This document shows, piece after piece, positions 52,675-60,456 of a DNA stretch of 64,000 nt. The stretch lies in the NCBI RefSeq assembly GCF_001039005.1, contig NZ_LDWR01000043.1, positions 20,093 through 84,092 of the forward strand, in the 5' to 3' direction. Every line of letters begins with the position of its first letter. Position 1 is the first letter of the stretch. The notes under the pieces were generated by a model. It was not told the origin of the DNA. It did no database searches and was given only the letters and a program-made list of their open reading frames with translations. The position numbers were made by a program, and so were the translations under genes. This stretch comes from Burkholderia cepacia. Lineage in GTDB: Bacteria > Pseudomonadota > Gammaproteobacteria > Burkholderiales > Burkholderiaceae.

Positions 52675-55125
52675 ATGCAAAACAAACCCACAACACGACG
52701 TCAGTTCCTCGCCGATGCGTTGAAGCTCGCCGGTGCGACCGCGATCACGGGCATGCTGCCCGAAAGCATCGCGCGCGCCCAGGCCATTCCCGCGGCCACC
52801 GTTACCGGCACGATCCAGGACGTGAAGCACGTCGTGATCCTGATGCAGGAAAACCGCTCGTTCGACCACTATCTCGGCACGCTGGGCGGCGCACGCGGCT
52901 TCGGCGATCCGCGGCCGGTCGTCATTTCGAGCGGGTATCCGGTGTGGCGCCAGCCCTGGCTGCTGTCCTACGTGTTTCCGTTCAACCCGTCCCCGCCCTC
53001 CGGCATCGCGAACGGCGACACCTACTACGGCGACCTGGACCACAGCTGGAGCGGCACGCACAGCGCCTGGAACAACGGCCGCTACGACAACTGGGCCGAC
53101 GCGAAGACCAGCGGCACGATGTACTACTTCACGCAGAAGGACATCCCGTTCTACTACGCACTGGCGAGCGCGTTCACGGTGTGCGACGACTACCACTGCT
53201 CGATGCTCGGCCCGACGGACCCGAACCGCCTGTACCTGTGGACCGGGTGCTGCGGCAACGTTTCCGGCTACTCGCCGTACACGACCAACACGATGACCGG
53301 TACCGGCTGGACCACGATGCCGGAGCGGCTGAACGCGGCCGGCGTCACGTGGAAGTTCTACCAGGACAAGGGCAACGGGCTGGATGCCAGCCACGCCTAC
53401 GGCGAATACAACGGCTCCAGCAAGGATCTCTGGTGGAACGGCAATTACGGTGACAACGTCATCCTGAACTTCAAGCAATACCAGAACCTGGGCGCCGGCG
53501 ATCCGCTCGCGCCGGCACTCAACGGCACGCAGATCGACCCGACCGGCGGCGGCAAGGAATACGACACGAATCTCTTCAGCCAGCTGCTGGCCGACGTCAC
53601 GAACGATACCTTGCCGCAAGTGTCGTGGATTGCCGCGCCTTACGCGTACTGCGAGCATCCGTCGTGGGCCGCGAGCGGCGGCGAATGGTACGTGAGCAAC
53701 GTCCTGAATGCGCTGACCTCGAACCCGAAGGTCTGGGCCAGCACGGTCCTGCTCGTGATGTACGACGAGAACGACGGCCTGTTCGATCACGTCCCGCCCG
53801 CCGTCCCGGCCAGCTCCGCGGCCGGCACCGGGCAGTCGACCGTCTCGACGGCCGCGGAATTCGTCGCCAGCAGCGGCAGCGCATCGGATGGCTCGGCCAG
53901 CGGCGACGTGCCGATCGGGCTCGGGCCGCGCGTGCCGATGTTCGTGATCTCGCCGTGGTCGAAGGGCGGCAAGGTGAATTCGCAGGTCTTCGATCACACG
54001 TCGGTGATCCGCTTCCTGGAGGCGCGCTTCGGGTTTCAGGAAACCAATATCTCGCCGTGGCGACGCGCGGTCTGCGGCGACCTGACGTCGGCCTTCGATT
54101 TCTCGAACGCCGACCAGACCGTTCCCGCGATCCAGCCGCCGGCGAGCAACATGAACCCGAACGGCCCGGCCGTCCTGATCCCCTACCCGACCACCACCGC
54201 GGTGCCGGCGCAGACGGCCGGCCGCAGCACCGCCTGCCGCCTGCCCTACGAGTTCTTCGTGCAAGGCAAGGTCAACCGCGCCGGCAACGCGCTGTCGCTG
54301 ACGATGACCAACACCGGCACCGCCGGCGTACACCTGCAGGCGTGGGTCGACGGCACGAGCACGATTCCCCGGCATTACACGATCGCGGCCGGCGCGGGCC
54401 AGTGCGCGAACCTGTCGGATTCGCTCACGCTGAATGCCGGCGGCGGCTACGACTATTCCGTCTACGGCCCGAACGGCTTCCTGCAGACGTTCCGCGGCAG
54501 CGTCGGTTCGTCCGGCAACACGGGATCGACCGCCGAAATCAGCCTGTGCTACGACGTGGCGAACGGCAACGTGCAGATCACGCTCGACAACTCCGCCGGC
54601 TCCAGCGCGACGACGTTCCAGCTCACCGACAACGCATACGGCATGAACACGAGGCAGTCGGTCACCGTCGGCGCAGGCGCAACGCAAGCCGTCACGTGGT
54701 ACGGCGACGGCGGCTGGTACGACGCAAGCATCCGCGACGCGAACGATCCGAACTTCCTGCGCCGGGTGGCCGGCTGCGTGCAGACGCAATCCGGCGCCCT
54801 GCTCACGGATTCGGCGATCGGCAATACCGGCAGGAAGTTCGTCGCGTCGCTCGCTTCGCAGGGCTCGACGTTCGGCACGCTGCGGTTCGACTACGTCGCG
54901 CCGCCGTGGAGCCACAGCCCGAAGAACTGGGTGGGCATCTTTGCGCATGGCGCGCAGCCGACCAAGGGCAGCTACAAGTCGTGGGCATACCTGCCGAAGA
55001 GCACCGGCTCGCTGTTGTTCTCGTCCACGGCCAACAGCACGCTGGCGTCGGGGCAGTACGACGCGTGGTATCTGTTCGACGACGGCTACACGCCGCTTGC
55101 GGGGCCCGTCACGATCAGCATCTGA
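52675..55125 (+). CDS. plcN: Tat-exported phosphocholine-type phospholipase C
   Basis: 816 residues. Twin-arginine signal TTRRQFLADALKLAG (6-20). The acid-phosphatase-type phosphoesterase domain opens KHVVILMQENRSFDHYLGTLGG and contains MLGPTDPNRLYLWTG and MYDENDGLFDHVPP. Two C-terminal phospholipase-C modules follow (about 515-600 and 610-700). A further about 110 residues end NWVGIFAHG...SWAYLPKSTG...GQYDAWYLFDDGYTPLAGPVTI, a SKICH-like beta-sandwich, making it longer than standard PlcN/PlcH. It hydrolyses phosphatidylcholine or sphingomyelin outside the cell. Confidence 0.9.
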   Translation: MQNKPTTRRQFLADALKLAGATAITGMLPESIARAQAIPAATVTGTIQDVKHVVILMQENRSFDHYLGTLGGARGFGDPRPVVISSGYPVWRQPWLLSYVFPFNPSPPSGIANGDTYYGDLDHSWSGTHSAWNNGRYDNWADAKTSGTMYYFTQKDIPFYYALASAFTVCDDYHCSMLGPTDPNRLYLWTGCCGNVSGYSPYTTNTMTGTGWTTMPERLNAAGVTWKFYQDKGNGLDASHAYGEYNGSSKDLWWNGNYGDNVILNFKQYQNLGAGDPLAPALNGTQIDPTGGGKEYDTNLFSQLLADVTNDTLPQVSWIAAPYAYCEHPSWAASGGEWYVSNVLNALTSNPKVWASTVLLVMYDENDGLFDHVPPAVPASSAAGTGQSTVSTAAEFVASSGSASDGSASGDVPIGLGPRVPMFVISPWSKGGKVNSQVFDHTSVIRFLEARFGFQETNISPWRRAVCGDLTSAFDFSNADQTVPAIQPPASNMNPNGPAVLIPYPTTTAVPAQTAGRSTACRLPYEFFVQGKVNRAGNALSLTMTNTGTAGVHLQAWVDGTSTIPRHYTIAAGAGQCANLSDSLTLNAGGGYDYSVYGPNGFLQTFRGSVGSSGNTGSTAEISLCYDVANGNVQITLDNSAGSSATTFQLTDNAYGMNTRQSVTVGAGATQAVTWYGDGGWYDASIRDANDPNFLRRVAGCVQTQSGALLTDSAIGNTGRKFVASLASQGSTFGTLRFDYVAPPWSHSPKNWVGIFAHGAQPTKGSYKSWAYLPKSTGSLLFSSTANSTLASGQYDAWYLFDDGYTPLAGPVTISI

Positions 55126-55139
55126 CGGCATGGCCGGAC

Positions 55140-55171
55140 CGTGTCGGCCGCCCGCAGGGGCGGCCGACACG
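55140..55171. terminator. Perfect 14-bp stem between convergent plc and M24 genes
   Basis: CGTGTCGGCCGCCC (55140-55153), GCAG loop, and its exact complement (55158-55171). It fills nearly all of the 48-base gap and is symmetrical, so it can serve both convergent transcripts. No T-run on either side. Confidence 0.65.
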
Positions 55172-55173
55172 CG

Positions 55174-55833
55174 CTACACGAGCAGATCCTCGTGGAACGC
55201 GCCGAACGGCCGCGTCGGGTGGGCGATCTGGATTTCGAGGATCCACAGGCCGGCGGCCGGCGCGCCGTCGAAGTCGCCGAGATTGCCGGCCTTGTAGATC
55301 GCGTGCGGAAAATCGCTGACGCGATGCCCCTTGATGTCGACGTTCAACCGGAAGCCGTGCGCGTCGGCGCGCTGTGCCGCGAAGTCGTATAGCGCGATGC
55401 CCGCGCATCCAGTGGTCCGCCAGTGATGCTCGACTTCGTCGTAGATGACGCGCGCCGCGCGTGCGCAGGCCTGCATGTCCGGATCGTCGCCGCGGACGAA
55501 CGTCGCGCCCGCGTCGCCCTCGTGCTTCGCCCATACGGCGCCGAGATCGATGAAGAAGATGTCGTCGTCGGCGAGGACCGGGTCCGCCACCGAGCGCTCC
55601 TTGAACGTGCGCAGCGTGTTTTCCCCGAAGCGGACCAGGATCGGATGCCAGATCCGGTCCATCCCGAGATCCTTGAGCACGCTCAGCCCCAGCGCATTGG
55701 CCTCCGATTCGCGCATGCCGGGCCGGATGCCCGCGGCGATCGCGTCGACGGCCTGCCACGTCATGGTTCTTGCGTGCTGCATCGCGTCGAGCGAAAAGGC
55801 CTCGCCGACGGCTTCGCGGTGCATCGAATTCAA
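55174..55833 (-). CDS. M24-family metallopeptidase-like protein
   Basis: 219 residues of the creatinase/aminopeptidase-P pita-bread fold. All five metal ligands appear to be present: Asp (FFIDLGAV), Asp (HEGDAGATF), His (SDFPHAI), Glu (LEIQIAHP), Glu (AFHEDLLV). The likely start is a TTG at 55833, spaced seven bases from GGGAG; the first ATG is at 55824. It is compact, lacking an N-terminal creatinase domain. Substrate unknown. A 24-bp palindrome (site 3) is 52 bases upstream of the TTG. Confidence 0.82.
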   Translation of the reverse strand: MNSMHREAVGEAFSLDAMQHARTMTWQAVDAIAAGIRPGMRESEANALGLSVLKDLGMDRIWHPILVRFGENTLRTFKERSVADPVLADDDIFFIDLGAVWAKHEGDAGATFVRGDDPDMQACARAARVIYDEVEHHWRTTGCAGIALYDFAAQRADAHGFRLNVDIKGHRVSDFPHAIYKAGNLGDFDGAPAAGLWILEIQIAHPTRPFGAFHEDLLV

Positions 55834-55884
55834 GATGGTGCTCCCGTGCGGGTGAATGTGGGTGGGGTCAGTCGATCGTCGTTT

Positions 55885-55908
55885 CGATATGCACAGGAGA
55901 ATATATCG
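55885..55908. promoter_or_regulatory. 24-bp palindrome, site 3
   Basis: CGATATGC-ACAGGAGA-ATATATCG: right half perfect, left half slightly degenerate, same 24-base length as sites 1, 2 and 4. It precedes the M24 gene. Confidence 0.5.
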
Positions 55909-55952
55909 ATTTCCGGACCGCTGCTGTGTCGCGTTTCGTCGGGTGCCACAGC

Positions 55953-55979
55953 AAAACGGGCGCTCCGCTGGAGCGCCCG
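55953..55979 (-). terminator. Rho-independent terminator of the porin gene
   Basis: Perfect 10-bp stem CGGGCGCTCC / GGAGCGCCCG with a 3-base loop. Read on the minus strand it is followed by TTTTGC. It lies 52 bases past the porin stop codon. Confidence 0.75.
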
Positions 55980-56030
55980 CCGTCGCATCGGGCGCCGCCT
56001 GCGTCGGCAACGCCCGCCTGCCCGCGTCGA

Positions 56031-57194
56031 TCAGAACTTGTGACGCAGGCCGATACGCGTGACGAACTGCGTGTTCGCACCCGCGCTACCGATGAACGAC
56101 GGCGACGAGCCGATCTCGGCCTGCACCGGCACCGCGCGGCCGTTGATCGTGTTGCTGCCCGACGCCTTCTGGTAGGCCGCGCTCACGTACACGTCCGTGC
56201 GCTTCGACAGCGCATAGTCCACCGCGGCGTTGACCTGGTGCCACTTGCCTTCATAACGGCCGTCGAGCTTCGAGAACGTATAGCCGAGCCCGCCGCTCAA
56301 GGCCGGCGTGAACGCATAACGGCCGCCGATTTCGTAGTTGTTCAGCTTCGACGATTCGCCCGACAGCGGCGCGAACTTCGTATGCGTCCAGTTCGCCCAC
56401 ACGAGGGCCGCCGCGATCGCATAACGCGTGCCGACGCCGAACGTCTCGAGGTCGCGCAGCCCAGCCGTGTTGATGTTCGCGATGCTCACGCCGAATGCGG
56501 GCGTCGCGCCGTTCGGGAAGCGGATGTTCGTGTACGCGGCGCCGATGCCGAACGGCCCTTGCGCATAGTTCGCGCCGAAGCTGTACGCGCTCGACGAACC
56601 CTGCGTGCCGTTCGCGCCGGTCGTGGTCGGCGTGCCCGCGAACTGCGTCGAGTTCGAGAAGCCGTACAGCGCGCCGAACGTCAGGCCCGCGAAGTTCGCG
56701 CTCTGAAACTTCACCGCGTTGTTGATACGGCTCGACGTCAGCTGGTCGAGGTCGTTGATGTGATACGCGTAGTTGCCGGCCGGTGTCTGGCTGCCCATCG
56801 TGTAGTTCGCGCCGAGGTAGTCGGTCGAGAACGAGTACTGGCGGCCGAACGTCAGCGAGCCGATCCCGTTCTTCGACAAGCCGACGAACGCCTGCCGGCC
56901 GAACAGCGCGCCGCCCTGGCCGAGCGTGCCGTCGCCGCTGCTGAAGCCGTTTTCCAGCACGAACAGCGCCTTCAGCCCGCCGCCGAGATCCTCGGTGCCG
57001 CGGATGCCCCAGCGGCTGCCCGACGCGACGCCGTCGCCGTATTTGACGAGCTTGTCGTGCCCGGCCGACGTCGCAACCTTGTTCGAATACGTGATGCCCG
57101 CGTCGATCAGCCCGTAGAGCGTGACGCTGCTTTGCGCCTGCGCGGCGGTGCCGAACATCCCGAGTGCGGCCGCGGCCACGATGGTCTTCTTCAT
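56031..57194 (-). CDS. Gram-negative trimeric porin (OmpC/Burkholderia type)
   Basis: 387 residues: signal peptide MKKTIVAAAALGMFGTAAQA, then QSSVTLYGLIDAGITYSNK, the standard start of betaproteobacterial 16-strand porins. The constriction loop region follows (GRQAFVGLSKNGIGSLTFGRQYS) and the C-terminus is the targeting strand FVTRIGLRHKF. The start at 57194 is clear. Single-gene unit with its own terminator. A perfect 24-bp palindrome lies 339 bases upstream. Confidence 0.92.
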   Translation of the reverse strand: MKKTIVAAAALGMFGTAAQAQSSVTLYGLIDAGITYSNKVATSAGHDKLVKYGDGVASGSRWGIRGTEDLGGGLKALFVLENGFSSGDGTLGQGGALFGRQAFVGLSKNGIGSLTFGRQYSFSTDYLGANYTMGSQTPAGNYAYHINDLDQLTSSRINNAVKFQSANFAGLTFGALYGFSNSTQFAGTPTTTGANGTQGSSSAYSFGANYAQGPFGIGAAYTNIRFPNGATPAFGVSIANINTAGLRDLETFGVGTRYAIAAALVWANWTHTKFAPLSGESSKLNNYEIGGRYAFTPALSGGLGYTFSKLDGRYEGKWHQVNAAVDYALSKRTDVYVSAAYQKASGSNTINGRAVPVQAEIGSSPSFIGSAGANTQFVTRIGLRHKF

Positions 57195-57874
57195 GCTGCT
57201 TCCCTTTTGTTGTGAACGCACGCGCCTGCGTCGCAGCGAGATGCGCGGCGTGTTGACGAAAAAACGGTTGACGGACGTATGCAAGCCCGGGGCACCGAAT
57301 CGCCGGACGCGCCAACGCCTCATGCGCGTGTGCACGATGTTCCGTTTCGATGCCAGTGTGGGCTTGGTGAAGCGGCATGCCGCGGGGCGGCCGCTCGTAT
57401 TGCAGCGTCGGGGAGCTTGCGCACCGGTTGCGCACGCCATGACGACGCGTTGCTCCGGCGATGCAGGTCAGAATCTCTTCCGGCTTTCGTGGAGCGAGTT
57501 GACGACGTGACGCCTGCCGGCGCCACGACCTTCGATATATTTTTCGAAATATATCGAGTTGTCATCGAACGGTAAACAAATATTCGGGTTCCTGTCGTCT
57601 TTCATCCACAGGCGATCGACGGTCGACCCGAATCGGCGACGCGATGCGAGGCAGCCGGCAGCGCACCGCCCTCGCACCGGGCCGTCGCCGAAATCCAGCA
57701 TAATCAGGCGATTGAACGCGCGCCGCAGCCGGTCTGTGCCGGTTTCGCGCGCGACGCATTGTGCAGGTGCAAAAAAACGCAGCAGAAACGGACGCGACGC
57801 GGTGCGCATCACGGCGCTGGCGATCGCGGCACGGACAAGACCACGCTATCCCGCCGAAGACAGGACACCGACAC
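57195..57874. other. 680-base non-coding interval between porin and acetyltransferase genes
   Basis: No convincing gene. A minus-strand reading frame of 114 codons (57468-57812) has no recognisable domain and spans the palindrome at 57533, so I treat it as chance. The interval must contain the porin promoter on one side and that of the acetyltransferase on the other. Confidence 0.6.
57533..57556. promoter_or_regulatory. 24-bp palindrome, site 4 (perfect)
   Basis: CGATATATTT-TTCG-AAATATATCG, a perfect palindrome and the best example of the four 24-bp elements. It sits in the long gap between the divergent porin and acetyltransferase genes. Confidence 0.65.
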
Positions 57875-58465
57875 ATGGACCGAGCCGAGCACATCAGCAT
57901 CGAACAGGCGAGCGGGCTTTCCACCGACGAACTGGACCGATGCGACTTCTCGTTCGATATCGCGTGGGAACTGAATGCGCCGTATCAGGACTTGCTCGAT
58001 CTTCGCGCGCTACCGGCGCAGCGCAAGGACTACGGCTTCGATCCGGCCGGCTACGCGCACGATGCGCCGGGCAAAGCGGCGCTCTTTCGCGCGACGGCCG
58101 GCGGGCAGCTCGCCGGGTTCGTCGCGATCGCGCAGAGCTGGAACGGCATGGCCGAGATCGCGGAGCTGGCCGTCGACCGCCCCTATCGGCGCCAGGGTAT
58201 CGGGCAGTTCCTGCTGGCGGCCGCGGAAGCGTGGGCACGCAGCCACGGGTTCGGCTTCATGCGGCTGGAGACGCAGGCGAACAACGTCGCGGCCTGCAGC
58301 ACGTATGCGCGCGCGGGTTTCGTGCTGGGCGGCCACGACCGCTTCCTGTACGCGGATGGCGAGAACGACGGCGAAGTCGCGCTCTTCTGGTACAAGGACC
58401 TGCGTGACGGGCAGACCGCACGCAGCCGCACGGTCGACCCGGAATCGCTACGGCCGGTGCGCTGA
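57875..58465 (+). CDS. GNAT acetyltransferase of the streptothricin acetyltransferase type
   Basis: 196 residues. Core GNAT motif A: IAELAVDRPYRRQGIGQFLLAAAEAWARSHG. The segment RLETQANNVAACSTYARAGFVLGGHDRFLY ... ALFWYKDL closely follows streptothricin/nourseothricin N-acetyltransferases (SatA, Nat). The start at 57875 gives the full N-terminal strand (DFSFDIAWELNAPYQDLL). It may confer streptothricin tolerance or acetylate another beta-lysine-like amine. Lone gene, convergent with the methyltransferase. Confidence 0.8.
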   Translation: MDRAEHISIEQASGLSTDELDRCDFSFDIAWELNAPYQDLLDLRALPAQRKDYGFDPAGYAHDAPGKAALFRATAGGQLAGFVAIAQSWNGMAEIAELAVDRPYRRQGIGQFLLAAAEAWARSHGFGFMRLETQANNVAACSTYARAGFVLGGHDRFLYADGENDGEVALFWYKDLRDGQTARSRTVDPESLRPVR

Positions 58466-58486
58466 CGCGCCGCCGGCCGCCGCGTC
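58464..58486. terminator. Small bidirectional hairpin between convergent genes
   Basis: GACGCG (58464-58469, overlapping the stop codon) and CGCGTC (58481-58486) with an 11-base GC-rich loop, in the 30-base gap between the acetyltransferase and methyltransferase genes. Weak evidence. Confidence 0.3.
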
Positions 58487-58495
58487 ATTGCCGCG

Positions 58496-59281
58496 TTACT
58501 TGCGCGTCGCGACGATGAACAGGCGCGGGAACGGCAGCAGCACCGTGCCGTCGCCGAGCGCCGGATAGCCGTCCGGCCCGGCGATCGCATCGCGATAGCG
58601 CGCGAGGAACGCACGCTGTTCGCCGTCATCGAGCGCCGCGAGGAACGGCCGCAACGCGCTGCCCTTGAACCATTCGACGACCGCGTCCGCACCGCCGCGC
58701 AGCGGATGGTAGTAGGTCGTGCGCCACACATCGACGCGCGAACACAGCGGCGACAGCAGCGCATAGTAGTAACGCGCGTCGAACCGTTCGGTGCGCGCCG
58801 CGCCTGTCAGCTTGTCCGCCCACGGCCCGGCCGCGGCGACTTCGCGCATCAGCCGGTGCGCGGGTTCGTCGAGGTTGTCGGGCATCTGCACCGCGAGATG
58901 GCCGCCCGGCGCGAGCCGGCCGACGAGCGTCGGAAACAGCGTGTCGTGCGCTGGCACCCATTGCAACACCGCGTTCGACAGGATCAGGTCATAACCGCCC
59001 GGATCGTCCCACGCGGTGACATCGGCAATATCGAAACGCAGTGCCGGCAGGCGCTTGCGCGCGGCGTCGATCATGTCCGCCGACGCATCGATCCCGTGGA
59101 CCGTTGCGTCCGGCGCACGCGCGATCAGCACCTCCGTCGAATTGCCGGGCCCGCAGCCGATGTCGATCGCGGTATGGATCGGCGTGTTCGGCACCGCGGC
59201 CAGCAGATCGCGGATCGGCCGCGTGCGTTCGTCCTCGAATTGCACGTACTGGGCGGCGTATCGATCGAGTGGGGTCGTCAT
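58496..59281 (-). CDS. tam: Trans-aconitate 2-methyltransferase
   Basis: 261 residues, class I SAM-dependent methyltransferase. The N-terminus RYAAQYVQFEDERTRPIRDLLAAV and motif I IDIGCGPGNSTEVLIARAP match Tam, as does WVPAHDTLFPTLVGRLAPGGHLAVQMPDNLDEPAHRLMREVA. It methylates trans-aconitate, a toxic isomer of the TCA intermediate. Divergent from a LysR gene 138 bases away, which may control it. Confidence 0.92.
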   Translation of the reverse strand: MTTPLDRYAAQYVQFEDERTRPIRDLLAAVPNTPIHTAIDIGCGPGNSTEVLIARAPDATVHGIDASADMIDAARKRLPALRFDIADVTAWDDPGGYDLILSNAVLQWVPAHDTLFPTLVGRLAPGGHLAVQMPDNLDEPAHRLMREVAAAGPWADKLTGAARTERFDARYYYALLSPLCSRVDVWRTTYYHPLRGGADAVVEWFKGSALRPFLAALDDGEQRAFLARYRDAIAGPDGYPALGDGTVLLPFPRLFIVATRK

Positions 59282-59419
59282 GTCGTTTCTCCGGGTCGGC
59301 TTGGACGGCCGTGCCTCTGCCAGCGTGCGCGATGCGGGAGGCCGTCGATGTGAAGCATTCTGCGATCGTCACGAAGTTCAGTAAAATGAATTTAATATCG
59401 TGATTGATTCAAAAATCTG

Positions 59420-60316
59420 ATGAAGATCGATACGCTCGGTGTCCAGGCTTTCGTCGCGATCGCCGACGGCGGCAGCTTCCGGCAGGCGGCCGATACGCTG
59501 CACGTCACGCAGACGGCCATCACGCAGCGGCTGCGCAAGCTCGAAACCTTTCTCGGCGTCGCGCTCGTCGAGCGCACCACGCGCCGCACCACACTCACCG
59601 AAATCGGCCGGCGCTTCCTGCCGCAAGCGCGCCGGCTGCTGAACGAGCTGTCCGACGCGCTCACCGAAATTCGCGAGACAGGCCTGAGCCAGCGCGGCGA
59701 CGTCACGATCGCGTGCGTGCCGACGGTCGGCGTGCAATACCTGCCCCGCATCCTGCGCGCATTCTCCGCGCACCGGCCGCACGATCGCGTGAAGATCCTC
59801 GATCACGCGTCGGCGTCGGTACTGCAGGCCGTGCTGCATCGCGAGGCCGAGTTCGGCATCGGCATCGCCGGCGACCAGCATCCCGAACTGGTCAACGTAC
59901 CGCTGACGACCGACCCGTACGTGCTGGTGTGCCGCGACGATCATCCGCTCGCGAAGCGGCGGCGCATTCGCTGGGCGGCACTGCAGCCGCACCCCGTGAT
60001 CTTCGCCGGCGAAGTGAGCGGCAATCGCGGGCTGCTCGACGGCGCACTGAAAACGAGCGGCGTGTCGCTGCATTCGTTCTACGAAGTGCAGCGCAGCTCG
60101 ACGGCGCTCGGGCTCGTCGCGGAGGGGCTCGGCGCGGCCGTCGTGCCCAAGCTCGCGATCCAGAAGAACGCGTATCCGATGATCCGCACGATCGAGCTCG
60201 TCGAGCCGGCGGTGTCGCGCACGCTTGTGCTCGTCACACGCAAGAGCGCGCAACTGTCGCCCGCCGCCCGTGCGCTGTACGACATGATCTTCGAACAGGC
60301 GACACCCTGTCGATAG
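59420..60316 (+). CDS. LysR-family regulator
   Basis: 298 residues. HTH: LGVQAFVAIADGGSFRQAADTLHVTQTAITQRLRKLETFLGVALVERTTRRTTLTEIGRRFLPQARRLL. The C-terminal effector domain starts DVTIACVPTVGVQYLPRILRAFSAHRP. Divergent from tam, and followed 140 bases on by a PLP enzyme in the same direction; either could be the target. The intergenic region has AT-rich TTCAGTAAAATGAA near 59379. Confidence 0.9.
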   Translation: MKIDTLGVQAFVAIADGGSFRQAADTLHVTQTAITQRLRKLETFLGVALVERTTRRTTLTEIGRRFLPQARRLLNELSDALTEIRETGLSQRGDVTIACVPTVGVQYLPRILRAFSAHRPHDRVKILDHASASVLQAVLHREAEFGIGIAGDQHPELVNVPLTTDPYVLVCRDDHPLAKRRRIRWAALQPHPVIFAGEVSGNRGLLDGALKTSGVSLHSFYEVQRSSTALGLVAEGLGAAVVPKLAIQKNAYPMIRTIELVEPAVSRTLVLVTRKSAQLSPAARALYDMIFEQATPCR

Positions 60317-60456
60317 TGTCAGGGGCGTGTCACGGAAGCCGTGCCTTCGGTTAGTATCGCCACACGCGGTCGCGACGACCGGTGCCTACCCGGCGCCGCA
60401 CGCGTCGTGCCACCGCTGCAACGGCTGTTCCTCACTACCCCAGCACGGAGCACTGC

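Noticed and set aside
57468..57812. Minus-strand reading frame of 114 codons in the porin upstream gap
   Set aside because: No recognisable domain, poor start context, and it runs through the perfect palindrome at 57533.
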